Shown piece by piece: positions 17,562 to 25,461 of a DNA stretch of 64,000 nt. The notes under the pieces were generated by a model. That model ran no database searches and had not been told where the DNA came from. It saw nothing but the letters and a program-made list of their open reading frames with translations. Numbering within the stretch: the stretch's first letter is position 1; each line of letters begins with the position of its first letter. The position numbers and the translations under genes were made by a program. The stretch spans positions 186,001 to 250,000 of the forward strand of contig NZ_CP046903.1 in NCBI RefSeq assembly GCF_009789555.1, read 5' to 3'. This stretch comes from Stutzerimonas stutzeri. Its GTDB lineage: Bacteria > Pseudomonadota > Gammaproteobacteria > Pseudomonadales > Pseudomonadaceae.

Positions 17562-17807
17562 ATGAGTGCAATCCTTGAGGCAGCACAGTTGCAAGGCAAC
17601 GCGAGCATCATCCGCAGGGCCTGGGCAAAAAGGGGCAAGCAGAAGGTTCACCTCTGGGAGCTATCGACTGGGGGCGTCATTCTCCTGCGCCACATGGAGG
17701 GGGAAGGGTTCAAGCATCCGGTAAAGCTGCATGAGCCAATGGAGGTAATCGTTAACCGATTTCGCGAGAAAAACGGTCATCAGGTGATCTCTCCCCATGC
17801 AATCTGA
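17562..17807 (+). CDS. Small protein of unknown function
   Basis: An 81-residue basic protein. It starts MSAILEAAQLQGNASIIRRAW and has a beta-rich middle (HLWELSTGGVILLRH). No signal peptide, membrane segment or known motif. The start is fixed by the AAGGAGA ribosome-binding site, which is sequestered in the leader. Monocistronic: it is followed at once by an intrinsic terminator. It belongs to the set of small genes sharing the two-stem leader; function unknown. Confidence 0.7.
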   Translation: MSAILEAAQLQGNASIIRRAWAKRGKQKVHLWELSTGGVILLRHMEGEGFKHPVKLHEPMEVIVNRFREKNGHQVISPHAI

Positions 17808-17811
17808 ATTC

Positions 17812-17835
17812 AACGCCCTTCGGGGCGTTTTTTTT
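17812..17835 (+). terminator. Intrinsic terminator
   Basis: AACGCCC / TTCG loop / GGGCGTT-type stem followed by a run of eight T. It lies just after the stop at 17807. Confidence 0.85.
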
Positions 17836-17845
17836 GCCTGCATGC

Positions 17846-17873
17846 TTGAGGCTGGCAGGTGGATCGGTATAAT
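17846..17873 (+). promoter_or_regulatory. Sigma70-type promoter for ncRNA copy 1
   Basis: TTGAGG (17846-17851), a 16-bp spacer and a perfect TATAAT (17868-17873). It predicts a transcript starting near 17880, at the upstream edge of the conserved RNA segment. Confidence 0.65.
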
Positions 17874-17879
17874 CGACAC

Positions 17880-18085
17880 ATCGCTTCATGTTTCATCCCT
17901 TCGCGCCTCAGCGCACTAATCTTCGTCAAGTGCATGTTGCACTCGGCAAGAGCCTGTACCGATCTTCGGTCAGGCAAAAACCAGAGTCACTTTGTGGCCT
18001 GGGAAAGCTAAGTCGGAGCTTCAACCGGCCTAATCGAAAGCATTCAGAATCAACGTTCCTCTTTAGGTCCGTTGCGTTTTTGTTT
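17880..18085 (+). ncRNA. Structured RNA, copy 1 of a paralogous pair, ending in an intrinsic terminator
   Basis: The segment 17902-17976 is about 90% identical to 56319-56394. Predicted elements in order: GTGCA-TGT-TGCAC; CCTG..CCGA-TCT-TCGG.CAGG; a CCAG..CAC/GTG..CTGG hairpin whose sequence differs from copy 2 but whose pairing is kept; a CGG/CCG hairpin; and a terminator (CAACG 18051-18055 with CGTTG 18070-18074, then a T-rich tail). The structured leader of the next gene starts 8 nt after it, so it may act as a cis attenuator or as a free small RNA. A reading frame through the segment has no start codon in the conserved part. Confidence 0.65.
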
Positions 18086-18092
18086 GCACAAC

Positions 18093-18156
18093 AAAACCCA
18101 CGCGGGGATAACTCCCTGCCGGGCGTTTCTCCGTCTGCATTAAGCTAATGGAGAAA
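18093..18156 (+). promoter_or_regulatory. Two-stem structured leader (copy 2)
   Basis: Stem I: CCC 18097-18099 with GGG 18121-18123, and an inner GC.GGGA / TCCC.GC helix (18102-18119) with loop TAAC. Stem II: TTTCTCC 18126-18132 pairs perfectly with GGAGAAA 18150-18156, the ribosome-binding site of ATG 18161. Confidence 0.75.
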
Positions 18157-18160
18157 CATA

Positions 18161-18295
18161 ATGAAAGTTCTGATCATCGCAGTAGTGCTGATTGTTGGTG
18201 GCATCCAAGTCGGCTTTAAAGCGTTCGATTACGGCGTTGCTTCGGTTGAAAAAACTGAAACCGCCAAAACGATCAAAGCCCGTCAGGTGCTCTGA
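18161..18295 (+). CDS. Small single-pass membrane protein
   Basis: A 44-residue ORF beginning MKVLIIAVVLIVGGIQVGF, a strong hydrophobic segment, followed by a charged tail containing EKTETAKTIKARQVL. The GGAG ribosome-binding site is paired in the leader, which supports this start. It is too short for automated ORF calling but is well placed between two leader copies. Function unknown; it could be a small regulatory or exclusion peptide of the inner membrane. Confidence 0.6.
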   Translation: MKVLIIAVVLIVGGIQVGFKAFDYGVASVEKTETAKTIKARQVL

Positions 18296-18300
18296 TTGAA

Positions 18301-18347
18301 ACAACCCTTTGGGAACAATCCCATGGGTTGTTCTCAATCATTGAGGA
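18301..18347 (+). promoter_or_regulatory. Two-stem structured leader (copy 3)
   Basis: Stem I: ACAACCC 18301-18307 with GGGTTGT 18325-18331; inner TGGGA/TCCCA with loop ACAA. Stem II: CTCAAT 18333-18338 with ATTGAG 18340-18345, overlapping the GAGGA ribosome-binding site of ATG 18355. Confidence 0.75.
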
Positions 18348-18354
18348 TCTGCGT

Positions 18355-18510
18355 ATGTACTTCCGCAACTTAATGACTGCCCTATGGATCGGTCAGGTAT
18401 TTGCAGAAAGCACACAACGCCCTTATGCCCTTTATGGACATAAGGAGGGCTACATCGTAAGAAAACTGACTCGGGCTAACAGCTTGGAGTTGGAAATAAT
18501 CAAACCCTGA
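18355..18510 (+). CDS. Small protein of unknown function
   Basis: A 51-residue ORF starting MYFRNLMTALWIGQVFAEST with a basic middle (HKEGYIVRKLTRANS). The start is supported by the GAGGA at 18343-18347 inside the leader stem. Its stop codon lies in the 5' arm of the next leader hairpin, so ribosomes finishing this gene would disturb that structure. Function unknown. Confidence 0.55.
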   Translation: MYFRNLMTALWIGQVFAESTQRPYALYGHKEGYIVRKLTRANSLELEIIKP

Positions 18511-18558
18511 CGGGAGCAATCCCGTTATGGGGGCGCCTCGTCATTAATTTGCGAGGTG
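18502..18558 (+). promoter_or_regulatory. Two-stem structured leader (copy 4)
   Basis: Stem I: AACCC with GGGGG and inner CGGGA/TCCCG (18511-18524) around loop GCAA. Stem II: CGCCTCG 18534-18540 with CGAGGTG 18552-18558, masking the AGGTG ribosome-binding site of ATG 18563. It begins within the last codons of the preceding gene. Confidence 0.7.
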
Positions 18559-18562
18559 TAAT

Positions 18563-18763
18563 ATGTTTTTTAATAAAGTTCTTAGTTGGTTAAGGGAGAC
18601 TGTCGTCGGCATTGGCTGTAGCTTGCTGGCTGCGGGGTTCGTCGGCATCATCACTCCAGGTTCGCATCCGCAAGCCATTGCGGTCAGCGTGGTAAGCGGC
18701 CTGGTCTTGATTGTCGGTGGTCTGGTGGTATCCTTTTTCCAGAAAGACAACGCAGGTGAATGA
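18563..18763 (+). CDS. Small membrane protein with two predicted segments
   Basis: A 66-residue protein. Hydrophobic stretches lie at about 14-32 (VVGIGCSLLAAGFVGII) and 40-58 (AVSVVSGLVLIVGGLVVSFF), with a short charged C-terminus, so it is probably a hairpin in the inner membrane. Start fixed by the sequestered AGGTG. The next small gene begins 2 bases after its stop, so the two are co-translated. Function unknown. Confidence 0.65.
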   Translation: MFFNKVLSWLRETVVGIGCSLLAAGFVGIITPGSHPQAIAVSVVSGLVLIVGGLVVSFFQKDNAGE

Positions 18764-18764
18764 A

Positions 18765-18899
18765 ATGGACACGACACAAACGCTCGTTTTGGCTATATCC
18801 GGCGTGCTGTTCACGATCACTGTGGCAGCGTGCGTCGGCATGATGCTAGCGAAGCACTTGGACAAGAAGCATGCTGCGCATGCGTCCAAGGTGCCCTGA
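18765..18899 (+). CDS. Small single-pass membrane protein
   Basis: A 44-residue protein: a short polar N-terminus, a hydrophobic segment LVLAISGVLFTITVAACVGM, then a basic His/Lys-rich tail. The ATG at 18765 has an AGGTGAA just upstream, inside the end of the previous gene. Probably a partner of the preceding membrane protein. Function unknown. Confidence 0.6.
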   Translation: MDTTQTLVLAISGVLFTITVAACVGMMLAKHLDKKHAAHASKVP

Positions 18900-18930
18900 T
18901 CCACGAGATATTTGCGTCAATACCCTTCTG

Positions 18931-18949
18931 CTCAAGGCAATGCCTTGAG
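18931..18949. other. Near-perfect palindrome
   Basis: CTCAAGGCA-A-TGCCTTGAG, nine pairs around a single base. It lies between two small-gene units and could be an operator, or an RNA hairpin ending the upstream unit (there is no T-run). Confidence 0.45.
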
Positions 18950-18986
18950 TAGGTAACCAGCTAGTCGCGTAACGTGGTCATCCCTT

Positions 18987-19036
18987 GTGGGTGATCCACC
19001 AGAGCCCTCCGCGTGAGGGTTCTGGGGATCACCCAC
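18987..19036 (+). promoter_or_regulatory. Long structured leader (variant, copy 5)
   Basis: GTGGGTGATCC 18987-18997 pairs perfectly with GGATCACCCAC 19026-19036. Inside, CCAGAGCCCTC pairs with GAGGGTTCTGG, making a nearly continuous 22-pair helix. It ends 15 bases before ATG 19051, next to the TGGAGAA ribosome-binding site. Same nested architecture as the other leaders but longer and without an obvious stem II. Confidence 0.6.
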
Positions 19037-19050
19037 CTGGAGAACATCAA

Positions 19051-19272
19051 ATGCCACAACACGAAGAGCCAATAGCACTGTACTGCCCCGAACTCAAAGA
19101 GCTGATGATCGACTCCGGCCGAGTGTTCCTCGTCCCTGATCAGATCGCAGCAACAGTGAAGAAGGCCAACCCTGACACCCGCTTCGTCAAAGCATGGGCT
19201 GTGCTGCACCGCCTGATACCCGCATCAGGCGCAGTATCGGTTCTCGAAGCGCCTCAGTCAGCGGCGGCATGA
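19051..19272 (+). CDS. Small protein of unknown function
   Basis: A 73-residue protein (starts MPQHEEPIALYCPELKELMI) with no membrane segment and a short Ala-rich C-terminus. ATG 19051 was chosen because TGGAGAA precedes it and the long leader helix ends just upstream. It is followed by a strong terminator, so it is the last gene of the small-gene block before traN. No family recognised. Confidence 0.65.
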   Translation: MPQHEEPIALYCPELKELMIDSGRVFLVPDQIAATVKKANPDTRFVKAWAVLHRLIPASGAVSVLEAPQSAAA

Positions 19273-19289
19273 GTGCCAACAAAACCCCA

Positions 19290-19323
19290 AACCCCGGCTG
19301 TTTCCAGCCGGGGTTATTTTTTT
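19290..19323 (+). terminator. Intrinsic terminator before the traN unit
   Basis: CCCCGGCTG-TTTC-CAGCCGGGG stem followed by a T-rich tract. The tra-type operator starts 4 bases later. Confidence 0.85.
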
Positions 19324-19326
19324 GCC

Positions 19327-19350
19327 TGCCAGAATCTGGTCAGATTCCAC
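19327..19350 (+). promoter_or_regulatory. tra-regulon element 1 (upstream of traN)
   Basis: GCCAGAATCTGGT (19328-19340), 4 bases, then TTCCAC. It matches the palindromic core found before eight other transfer units and lies 59 bases before the traN ATG. Confidence 0.7.
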
Positions 19351-19409
19351 CGCCTTTTCCTCTCGCGTATCTCTAGCATCTTGGTACTCACCTTCACCAG
19401 GTAGCACCT

Positions 19410-22400
19410 ATGCGACCCAGCTTCAAACATGCCCTCCGACGCTTGGCTGTTGGCGGCATCATCATGGTTCAGCTCAATACGGTTGCCTTCAAGGCGTGGG
19501 CCGATTCCATTGCTGCCAGCGCCACGCTAGGCAATCAGACCGCTCAAATGGGCATTCAGATGCTCGATCCTTCTGCGGCGCAGAAGACGCTTCAGGATCT
19601 GTTCCCTGACCTCCAAGGCGGCGGTACCGCGTCCTTGGAAGAGGTGTATGGAGACGACTCGGGCACTCTTGACGCTGGCATCCAGGCCAACACACGGCTG
19701 AGAAGTGAGTCGTCGATGGATGGCGAGGCATACAGGATTCTGGTTGATAGCGGCAAACGGCCTGCTGTGGATCTTTCGAATGATCCAATGTTTAACCAGA
19801 CGGACGAGATTCGATCTAATGATTTCATGCAAGGTTTCAAAGAGAACTTTGCAGACTGCTCCAGAAAAGACGTTTTTGAAGAACGCCAGGCTACGTCTCA
19901 CATCTCTGATTACCGCACCTGTGAGCGCGTAGCAAACGAAGGCGGCAATGTGACCTTCAAGCATGACTATTCGCTAGGAGTTGTCGAGTATGTTTCGGGC
20001 CAGCCAAACTACCAGTCATGCGGCAGAGGTTGCCTATATGTATGGGTGGGCACCGTTGGTAACGATTACTGGGGCGGTAAATGCGCGATCTACGAGGAAT
20101 ACACACGCTTCAGGGTTATCAATAAAGATGCCATCCTGTCTGCGGTTGTTGAACAAGCTACGTTCGATGACTACTTTCAGATCTACTTCAATGACTCTCT
20201 TCTATGGACCCACACGCCGGGCGTATTCCCTCCCGAGACGGCGGGCGCGTGCGAGAGAAGTACCAGTTGGAGAGTAAGTCCCAACAAGGATGTCACGAAC
20301 GAACTAAAGCAAGACTCGGACGTAATTACATTCAAAACACGCACGTCAGTCACAGGTCGGGGCGAAGGCTATGCACGCATTCGCATTAATTACGATCCAG
20401 CAAAAGCGATCATTGACAATGGTTGGGGGCCTGAAGAGCGCCTTCCACTCCTCAAGATGATTAACGATGGTTTCTGCAAAGAGAGCAGCGTTGTTTGCAC
20501 TAAAGCGCCGGCAGTAGATGCGTCTGGCTGCATTAGTGAGAATGGTGTGGTTGCATGCCAAGCAGACATGCAGCCATCCCCTCATCCCGACCTAGACCCC
20601 TTCTGCAGGGAAGCGGAAGTGACAGCTGACTGTTCTTTCTTCAAAGGGGATCTTGCCTGCTACATTGATGCCAATGGCAAAGAGCAATGCCCTGAGAACG
20701 GGGGGGATTCATGTGTTGTAAATCATGAAATAGAACTTCGCTCAACTGGTTTGGTGGGCAAATTCGCTGCTAATGGGCGGAATATAGCCAGGGGAGAATT
20801 TGATTTCGTCGCAGGCACATGGAAAGCTCTACCTGGCTCTGATGGGACAGTATTCAATGGCAGTGTAGCAAAGGTCGATTACGATGCTGTGTGTGCTAAT
20901 GATGAAGGATACGTACAGTTATCAGATGCTGATGTTTGGGCTGAGCATGGGCTTGGCGGGCAACTCGACACGTCAGTAAGCCACAATGTAATTACGTATC
21001 CGACATGCGCAAATGGACTTAAAGCTGTTGTTGAAATAAGGGATCAGCAAGGTGGTGATGATGGTGGTAAGTACGATCTTTCAGGTACGTTTACCTTTCG
21101 ACATTCTAAGCTGGTCAAAGATGTATGGTCGCCGCAAAGTTGCATAGATCAGGGTCAAGCTGTACTGGAAGGTAAGTGCATCTCGGGGCAGATTACAGTC
21201 ACCAAAGGTGTTCAGCATGAAGGAGAGTGCGCAACCATTTCAGGCATAAATATTTGCCCTGGTAATCCACTTTATGAACAAATCTCGGCGAGCCCATTGG
21301 GTACGTCAAGACTTGCAGAGCAGGTCCGTGTGCAGGGTTGCGGTGTAATCGAAGAAAACCTGGACACCTGTGAGCAGTACGAGAAAGACCCCAACTGCGG
21401 TTTCATCTCCCAGAGCTGTATAAAGGGGGCTTCTGGGGAGTCGGGAGGATGCTACGCCTACGAGGAGATATGGGACTGCGGCTATGACACCAGCTATCCC
21501 ACGGTAGTCAATACCGGCACTCAGATCGAATGTCCTGGCGGCGCTAGGTGCATGGGAAGCGAGTGCTTCGACACCTCGAACCAGAAAAGCGGTGACTTTG
21601 CATACGCCGTCGCAATGCTCCAAGTTGCCCAGTTCGCTGAGCATGATCTTGATTGCGGTGGCGACGGATCGGATATCGAGGTTGCCAACGAGTGCAAGAT
21701 ATTCAAAGGCGAAGCAATGGAGTGCAAGAAAGCGCTCGGTGGCTATGTCGATTGTTGTGAGGCTCCCGAAAGCGTCAGTATTTACGATTATGTGAATCTG
21801 ACAATGAACACTATGAAAATGGCTAGTGCAATGGAAGCGCTATCCACGCACGGGCTTGGGGGGAGCCTGAAGTATGGTTACTGGCAAGCAGGCACGAATG
21901 CCATCACGTCCGCTGGTAGTTCAGTCATAAAGGGGCAGTGGTCAACGATAGTTGACAACGCAACTGGTGCATTCAACAAAACGCTTCAGGGCACTGTCCA
22001 GGATACGCTTGTATCTCAGGTCCAGGAATGGCTAATGCAGAAAGCCTATGACGCCATGGTTAATATGGGCGCTGAGGTAGCCGCAAATGCTGTGTTTGTT
22101 CCAGCAGAAGGCGGCGGGATGATGCTTGGCCCTCAGGCTACGATGGTCGTCAACATCATTGGCTGGGTATACATGGTTTATGTGATTGTCGATCTTCTAA
22201 TTAACATTATCTGGGAATGCGAAGAAAAAGAGTTCGAGCTTGGAGCAAAAAAAGAAACAAGGCAGTGCACGTTTGTAGGAAGTTATTGTGCCTCAGAAGC
22301 TCTTGGCTCTTGTGTTGAGAAACGAGAAAGCTACTGTTGCTATGGTTCGGTTGTAGGCCGAATCGTTCAAGAAGCTGCGCATGACCAGCTTGGTATTGAG

Positions 22401-22700
22401 TACGGTGATGTTGAAAATCCAAGTTGTGAAGGCATTACTCCTGACCAGATGGCCCTTATGGATTGGAGTAAAGTAGACATGTCGGAATGGATAGGCATGC
22501 TGAACATTGCAGGCCACCTTCCAACAGTGAACACGGTTTCACTTGAACAAGTTACAGGGAGTGGTAGCAGCCTTACGATATCTGAGGGGAACGTTCGGCA
22601 AAACTCGCTTAGTCGTAACGAAAAGCGGTTGGACGGATTTGATGCTGAAGCGGTCAAGAAAATGGAGGAAGACATAGCTAGGGGCGCAGTCCCCCAGTAA
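19410..22700 (+). CDS. traN: TraN, mating-pair stabilisation protein
   Basis: A 1,096-residue cysteine-rich outer-membrane protein of F-type conjugation. The N-terminus (about 30 residues, ending near KAWADS) is a signal peptide. The body contains dozens of Cys residues, many in pairs, a feature of TraN, which holds donor and recipient together. Conserved C-terminal motifs include CCEAPE, ECEEKEFELGAKKETRQC and CCYGSVVGRIVQE. It is far longer than F TraN (about 600 residues) but similar to the large TraN of SXT/IncC/R27-type systems. Monocistronic, with its own tra element and terminator. The specificity region probably lies in the variable middle. Confidence 0.9.
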   Translation: MRPSFKHALRRLAVGGIIMVQLNTVAFKAWADSIAASATLGNQTAQMGIQMLDPSAAQKTLQDLFPDLQGGGTASLEEVYGDDSGTLDAGIQANTRLRSESSMDGEAYRILVDSGKRPAVDLSNDPMFNQTDEIRSNDFMQGFKENFADCSRKDVFEERQATSHISDYRTCERVANEGGNVTFKHDYSLGVVEYVSGQPNYQSCGRGCLYVWVGTVGNDYWGGKCAIYEEYTRFRVINKDAILSAVVEQATFDDYFQIYFNDSLLWTHTPGVFPPETAGACERSTSWRVSPNKDVTNELKQDSDVITFKTRTSVTGRGEGYARIRINYDPAKAIIDNGWGPEERLPLLKMINDGFCKESSVVCTKAPAVDASGCISENGVVACQADMQPSPHPDLDPFCREAEVTADCSFFKGDLACYIDANGKEQCPENGGDSCVVNHEIELRSTGLVGKFAANGRNIARGEFDFVAGTWKALPGSDGTVFNGSVAKVDYDAVCANDEGYVQLSDADVWAEHGLGGQLDTSVSHNVITYPTCANGLKAVVEIRDQQGGDDGGKYDLSGTFTFRHSKLVKDVWSPQSCIDQGQAVLEGKCISGQITVTKGVQHEGECATISGINICPGNPLYEQISASPLGTSRLAEQVRVQGCGVIEENLDTCEQYEKDPNCGFISQSCIKGASGESGGCYAYEEIWDCGYDTSYPTVVNTGTQIECPGGARCMGSECFDTSNQKSGDFAYAVAMLQVAQFAEHDLDCGGDGSDIEVANECKIFKGEAMECKKALGGYVDCCEAPESVSIYDYVNLTMNTMKMASAMEALSTHGLGGSLKYGYWQAGTNAITSAGSSVIKGQWSTIVDNATGAFNKTLQGTVQDTLVSQVQEWLMQKAYDAMVNMGAEVAANAVFVPAEGGGMMLGPQATMVVNIIGWVYMVYVIVDLLINIIWECEEKEFELGAKKETRQCTFVGSYCASEALGSCVEKRESYCCYGSVVGRIVQEAAHDQLGIEYGDVENPSCEGITPDQMALMDWSKVDMSEWIGMLNIAGHLPTVNTVSLEQVTGSGSSLTISEGNVRQNSLSRNEKRLDGFDAEAVKKMEEDIARGAVPQ

Positions 22701-22703
22701 GTA

Positions 22704-22730
22704 AAAGGCCCCATCAGGGGCCTTTCGTTT
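22704..22730. terminator. Bidirectional terminator between traN and the lipoprotein gene
   Basis: AAAGGCCCC-ATCA-GGGGCCTTT with T-rich flank on the + side and A-rich flank on the other, between convergent genes. Confidence 0.8.
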
Positions 22731-23586
22731 ATTTACCAATGAAGTAGTTTGGCGTTCCGCTTCTCAGCACTGCAGGCGGCAATTTATCGGACTTTGACCG
22801 TGTGGCCGATGTGACATAAATCAAAAACCAATCAGGCAGAGCTGCGGACAGCGCGACTGTGTTAGCCCGACTTTCGTGGATATTCCGAAACCCTGATGAA
22901 TTGATAATGGATTCCTCAGTAACCTTGTGACCGACGATATGGATAGGACCATAGGATTTCGGTGCGGAAATGAATGCTGGACTCTCTTTCGCCTCTTCTG
23001 AGAACAGCACTAAATTCGAAGCCTTTGGCATTTTGCCACCAAATGATCGGCTATCCGACTCGGGATATGCTGTAGCGATAAGTTCCTGAGGAAGCTGCTT
23101 TTGGAAAACGGCGGCCCTCGATTTATTGAACTCATTTAAGGCAACCTGCACAGCTGCTTCCGGGGAGGAGGCCAGATCTGATGGGACCCATGCAACGACC
23201 TGCGGCAATTGAGCTGGCTGTGTAGGTCCGCCCCCAAGAAGCAAAAGTCCCAGGCCGACCCCGGCTACAGCGCCTCCGCTCATTCCCGATGGCGGCGCCA
23301 CGGCACCTACGCCATAGGTAGCAGCATCGAGCACTCCCGTGCTGTTTCCACCTTCGGCCGGTTGTGAGGATGCATCGCCCATCATTTCGCGTGGCACGTC
23401 ACGCATGCCAGAAATCTGCATGGCATTCATGTAGACCATTGCGTCGGACCACTTCGCTTTGGGTGTAGCAGCCGGGTCCGGCAACTGATCGAAGGTAACG
23501 GTATTGCCTGGTGATGAGCACCCTACCAAGGCGGTGAGGGCCGCAGTCATCGCGAGTGTCAGTTTGATTTTGCTGCAGTGAATCAT
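22729..23586 (-). CDS. Lipoprotein of unknown function
   Basis: A 285-residue protein with a lipoprotein signal and lipobox LVGC (Cys23). The middle contains a Gly-rich, possibly membrane-active stretch (AVAGVGLGLLLLGGG). The remainder has no motif I know. It is transcribed toward traN, with which it shares a terminator. A terminator 100 bases upstream separates it from the dsb operon, so it has its own promoter; a weak match to the tra element (CCAAGAATTTGGC on the minus strand, 23640-23652) lies there. It may serve in mating-pair formation or exclusion, which is inference from position only. Confidence 0.65.
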   Translation of the reverse strand: MIHCSKIKLTLAMTAALTALVGCSSPGNTVTFDQLPDPAATPKAKWSDAMVYMNAMQISGMRDVPREMMGDASSQPAEGGNSTGVLDAATYGVGAVAPPSGMSGGAVAGVGLGLLLLGGGPTQPAQLPQVVAWVPSDLASSPEAAVQVALNEFNKSRAAVFQKQLPQELIATAYPESDSRSFGGKMPKASNLVLFSEEAKESPAFISAPKSYGPIHIVGHKVTEESIINSSGFRNIHESRANTVALSAALPDWFLIYVTSATRSKSDKLPPAVLRSGTPNYFIGK

Positions 23587-23688
23587 GTCCGCTGTCCTTC
23601 CTGATTAAGTTATTCAAGGCTACCAGTGACGGCCGTGTTGCCAAATTCTTGGCTTTGGCGCGTCAACTCCGCAGCTGGTAGCGGCCCA

Positions 23689-23715
23689 CAAAAAACCCCG
23701 CTTTGATGCGGGGCT
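23689..23715 (-). terminator. Intrinsic terminator of the lipoprotein-dsb operon
   Basis: On the minus strand CCCCGC-ATCAAA-GCGGGG is followed by T6, just past the stop of the DsbA-like gene. Confidence 0.8.
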
Positions 23716-23739
23716 CTGTTGTCGTCGGCGCTGGACTAT

Positions 23740-24543
23740 TCAGTCTTTTCCTGGCTGGGCCAGCGATGCTGGCTGATTTCGCTGCTCTACCAGCTGGCCT
23801 ATGGCTTGGAGCAATGCTTTCGCAGGCTGGGCGCCTTTGACCAGGATCTTCTGGCCATTGGTGTTGTCCACGACGACTGTTGCAGGCGTGCCCGTCACGC
23901 CCATAGCGGTACCGCGATCCATCTGATCCTGGATCTTCTGCTTGAACTTGCCGCTGGCCATGCATGCATCAAATGCCTTCGAGTCTGCGCCGACTTCTCG
24001 TGCCAACCGACCGATATCATCAATGCCTTGGCCGTTCATAGCGCTGCGCTCGAACCATTGCCCGGTGAATGCCCAGAAAGCCTGGTTGCCCGCAATTTCG
24101 CTGACACACTCTGCCGCGTGTGCAGCCTTTGCGGCCGTGGGGTTGTGGAACTGCAGCGGGTAATGCTGCCACTCCCAGTTGATCTTGCCACCGGCCTGCT
24201 CAACGAGTGACTTAGGTGTGTCATGGAAGCGTTTACAGAAGGGGCACTCCAGATCGCTGAACTCCACAAGGGTGAACTCGGCGTCTGCCTTACCGTAGAT
24301 GTTGCGGCCTTTGACCTCGATGTCTGAGGCGGCAGACCATTGCGAAAGGATCTGTAGCTTGGCAGCCGCGACCTCGGCCTGTTCTTTCGCGTCAAGTGCA
24401 GCGGCGACGCCAGCCGGCAACTGCTCAGCTATCGCTTGGTTGATCGCATGCTCGGTGTACATGACGCTGGCGCCGAGGGCGGCCACTGCGAAAAGCGCGG
24501 AAAGACCTACGGTCAAAGGGAGTCGGTTTTTTGAGCTGGGCAT
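23740..24543 (-). CDS. DsbA-family thiol:disulfide oxidoreductase, membrane-anchored
   Basis: About 267 residues from ATG 24543, 5 bases after the upstream stop. An N-terminal hydrophobic anchor (LPLTVGLSALFAVAALGASV) is followed by a coiled linker and a thioredoxin fold with active site ECPFCKRF and cis-proline loop TGTPATVV. The periplasmic domain is clearly paralogous to the protein at 36443-37216 (shared FTLVE, ECP.C, GNGQG). It probably forms or shuffles the many disulfides of TraN, TraU and TraH. Co-transcribed with the lipoprotein at 24549-25133 from a tra-type element. Confidence 0.85.
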   Translation of the reverse strand: MPSSKNRLPLTVGLSALFAVAALGASVMYTEHAINQAIAEQLPAGVAAALDAKEQAEVAAAKLQILSQWSAASDIEVKGRNIYGKADAEFTLVEFSDLECPFCKRFHDTPKSLVEQAGGKINWEWQHYPLQFHNPTAAKAAHAAECVSEIAGNQAFWAFTGQWFERSAMNGQGIDDIGRLAREVGADSKAFDACMASGKFKQKIQDQMDRGTAMGVTGTPATVVVDNTNGQKILVKGAQPAKALLQAIGQLVEQRNQPASLAQPGKD

Positions 24544-24548
24544 GGGGT

Positions 24549-25133
24549 TCACTTTGAGAGGCTGTTGAAGGTCGGTTGTAGACGAAGTGGTACGTCCTTG
24601 GGTGTGCCATGCACTAGAACTTCCCACTCTTCGTAGGTGAGGCGTTCTGCGCCGCTGCAGAGCTTGTTGCGAACGCGGATATAGTCACTGACCGATCCGG
24701 TGCTGTTCGCCAGTGTCACGATCTGAGTTACGTCTGCGGGACCACTGGGCGTCATAACGCGGACGTGATCAGGCGTTTGATTCTCCTCCGGTTGATCCAG
24801 GCAGGTTCCAGACCGTAGCGCCGGTGGTACAGCGATGCTGGCTGTAACCTCTTGCGCGATGTTCTGCAGCTCTGGGTGCAACTTGCCAGCGCGTGTATCC
24901 AGCTCATCCGGGCTGCCGAGTACGGGTTGATAGGACGGCTTTCTCAGTGCTGCCCCTCCACGGCCGGAGTGCCCCCAGCTGGTGTGGTGACCGCGTAGAT
25001 CCGGCTCGTACTGCTGGACCTCAAATGGGGTGCCTGTATAAGGCTCGGGTGCGGGCTCTTTGCTAGAGCAGCCTGAGAGCATGCCGAGGGCTGCGGTGAT
25101 TGCCAGCGGTATGCGCAGTCGAGAGAAATGCAT
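24549..25133 (-). CDS. Conjugation-associated lipoprotein of unknown function
   Basis: A 194-residue lipoprotein with lipobox LSGC (Cys22), then a Pro/Gly-rich mature N-terminus and two further Cys residues (TCLDQPEE, NKLCSGAE). No family assigned. It is the first gene of a two-gene leftward operon with a DsbA-like protein and lies 58 bases downstream of a tra-regulon element. That places it in the transfer regulon, probably as an outer-membrane or periplasmic component. Confidence 0.7.
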   Translation of the reverse strand: MHFSRLRIPLAITAALGMLSGCSSKEPAPEPYTGTPFEVQQYEPDLRGHHTSWGHSGRGGAALRKPSYQPVLGSPDELDTRAGKLHPELQNIAQEVTASIAVPPALRSGTCLDQPEENQTPDHVRVMTPSGPADVTQIVTLANSTGSVSDYIRVRNKLCSGAERLTYEEWEVLVHGTPKDVPLRLQPTFNSLSK

Positions 25134-25191
25134 CGGTTGAACCTCGATCCGGGGGATGAGGTATTTTGTGGGAACCAGATCGCGATGAGGC

Positions 25192-25214
25192 GGCTAAACC
25201 TACACGATTCTTGT
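25192..25214 (-). promoter_or_regulatory. tra-regulon element 2 (upstream of the lipoprotein-dsb operon)
   Basis: On the minus strand ACAAGAATCGTGT, AGGT, TTAGCC. The spacer and second box are almost identical to the element before the relaxase gene. It lies 58 bases before ATG 25133. Confidence 0.7.
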
Positions 25215-25395
25215 AAGATAAAAAAATTCTAAGATCGTGGCATACCCTCTTGCGCATTAGCGCGATTGGGGGCATGCTTTCGCCAAGCCTTAATGGCAAT
25301 AACCTCAGAAAGCGCAGCTTCACTCTCGCGCCTTGGGCCACGAGCCTGTCAAGATTCTCCAAATTAAGTCGTTCTGCATGTGCAGATCGATTTAG

Positions 25396-25413
25396 TCATG
25401 CACTTCGGTGCAT
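25396..25413 (+). other. UUCG-type hairpin in a structured 245-base intergenic region
   Basis: CATGCAC-TTCG-GTGCATG, seven perfect pairs. Just upstream CTGCATGTGCAG is a second hairpin, and a GGC..GCC stem follows. The order of hairpins loosely recalls the two ncRNA copies, but sequence identity is low and no terminator follows. No gene is seen in 25215-25460. Confidence 0.4.
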
Positions 25414-25423
25414 GGTCGGCAAG

Positions 25424-25452
25424 TTGGCCGTCTGTCAAATACAACCTAACTA
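25424..25452 (+). promoter_or_regulatory. Possible promoter of ssb
   Basis: TTGGCC, 17 bp, TAACTA. It would start transcription near 25459, right at the base of the structured leader. Weak match; listed as a candidate. Confidence 0.3.
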
Positions 25453-25461
25453 ATTGAAATG

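Noticed and set aside
17888..18148. 86-codon ORF over ncRNA copy 1
   Set aside because: It crosses a terminator and a leader hairpin, has no ribosome-binding site, and is not kept as a frame in copy 2.
22745..25133. Plus-strand ORFs between 23.7 and 25.1 kb
   Set aside because: They are shadows of the lipoprotein and DsbA-like genes, which have lipoboxes, active-site motifs and correct ribosome-binding sites.
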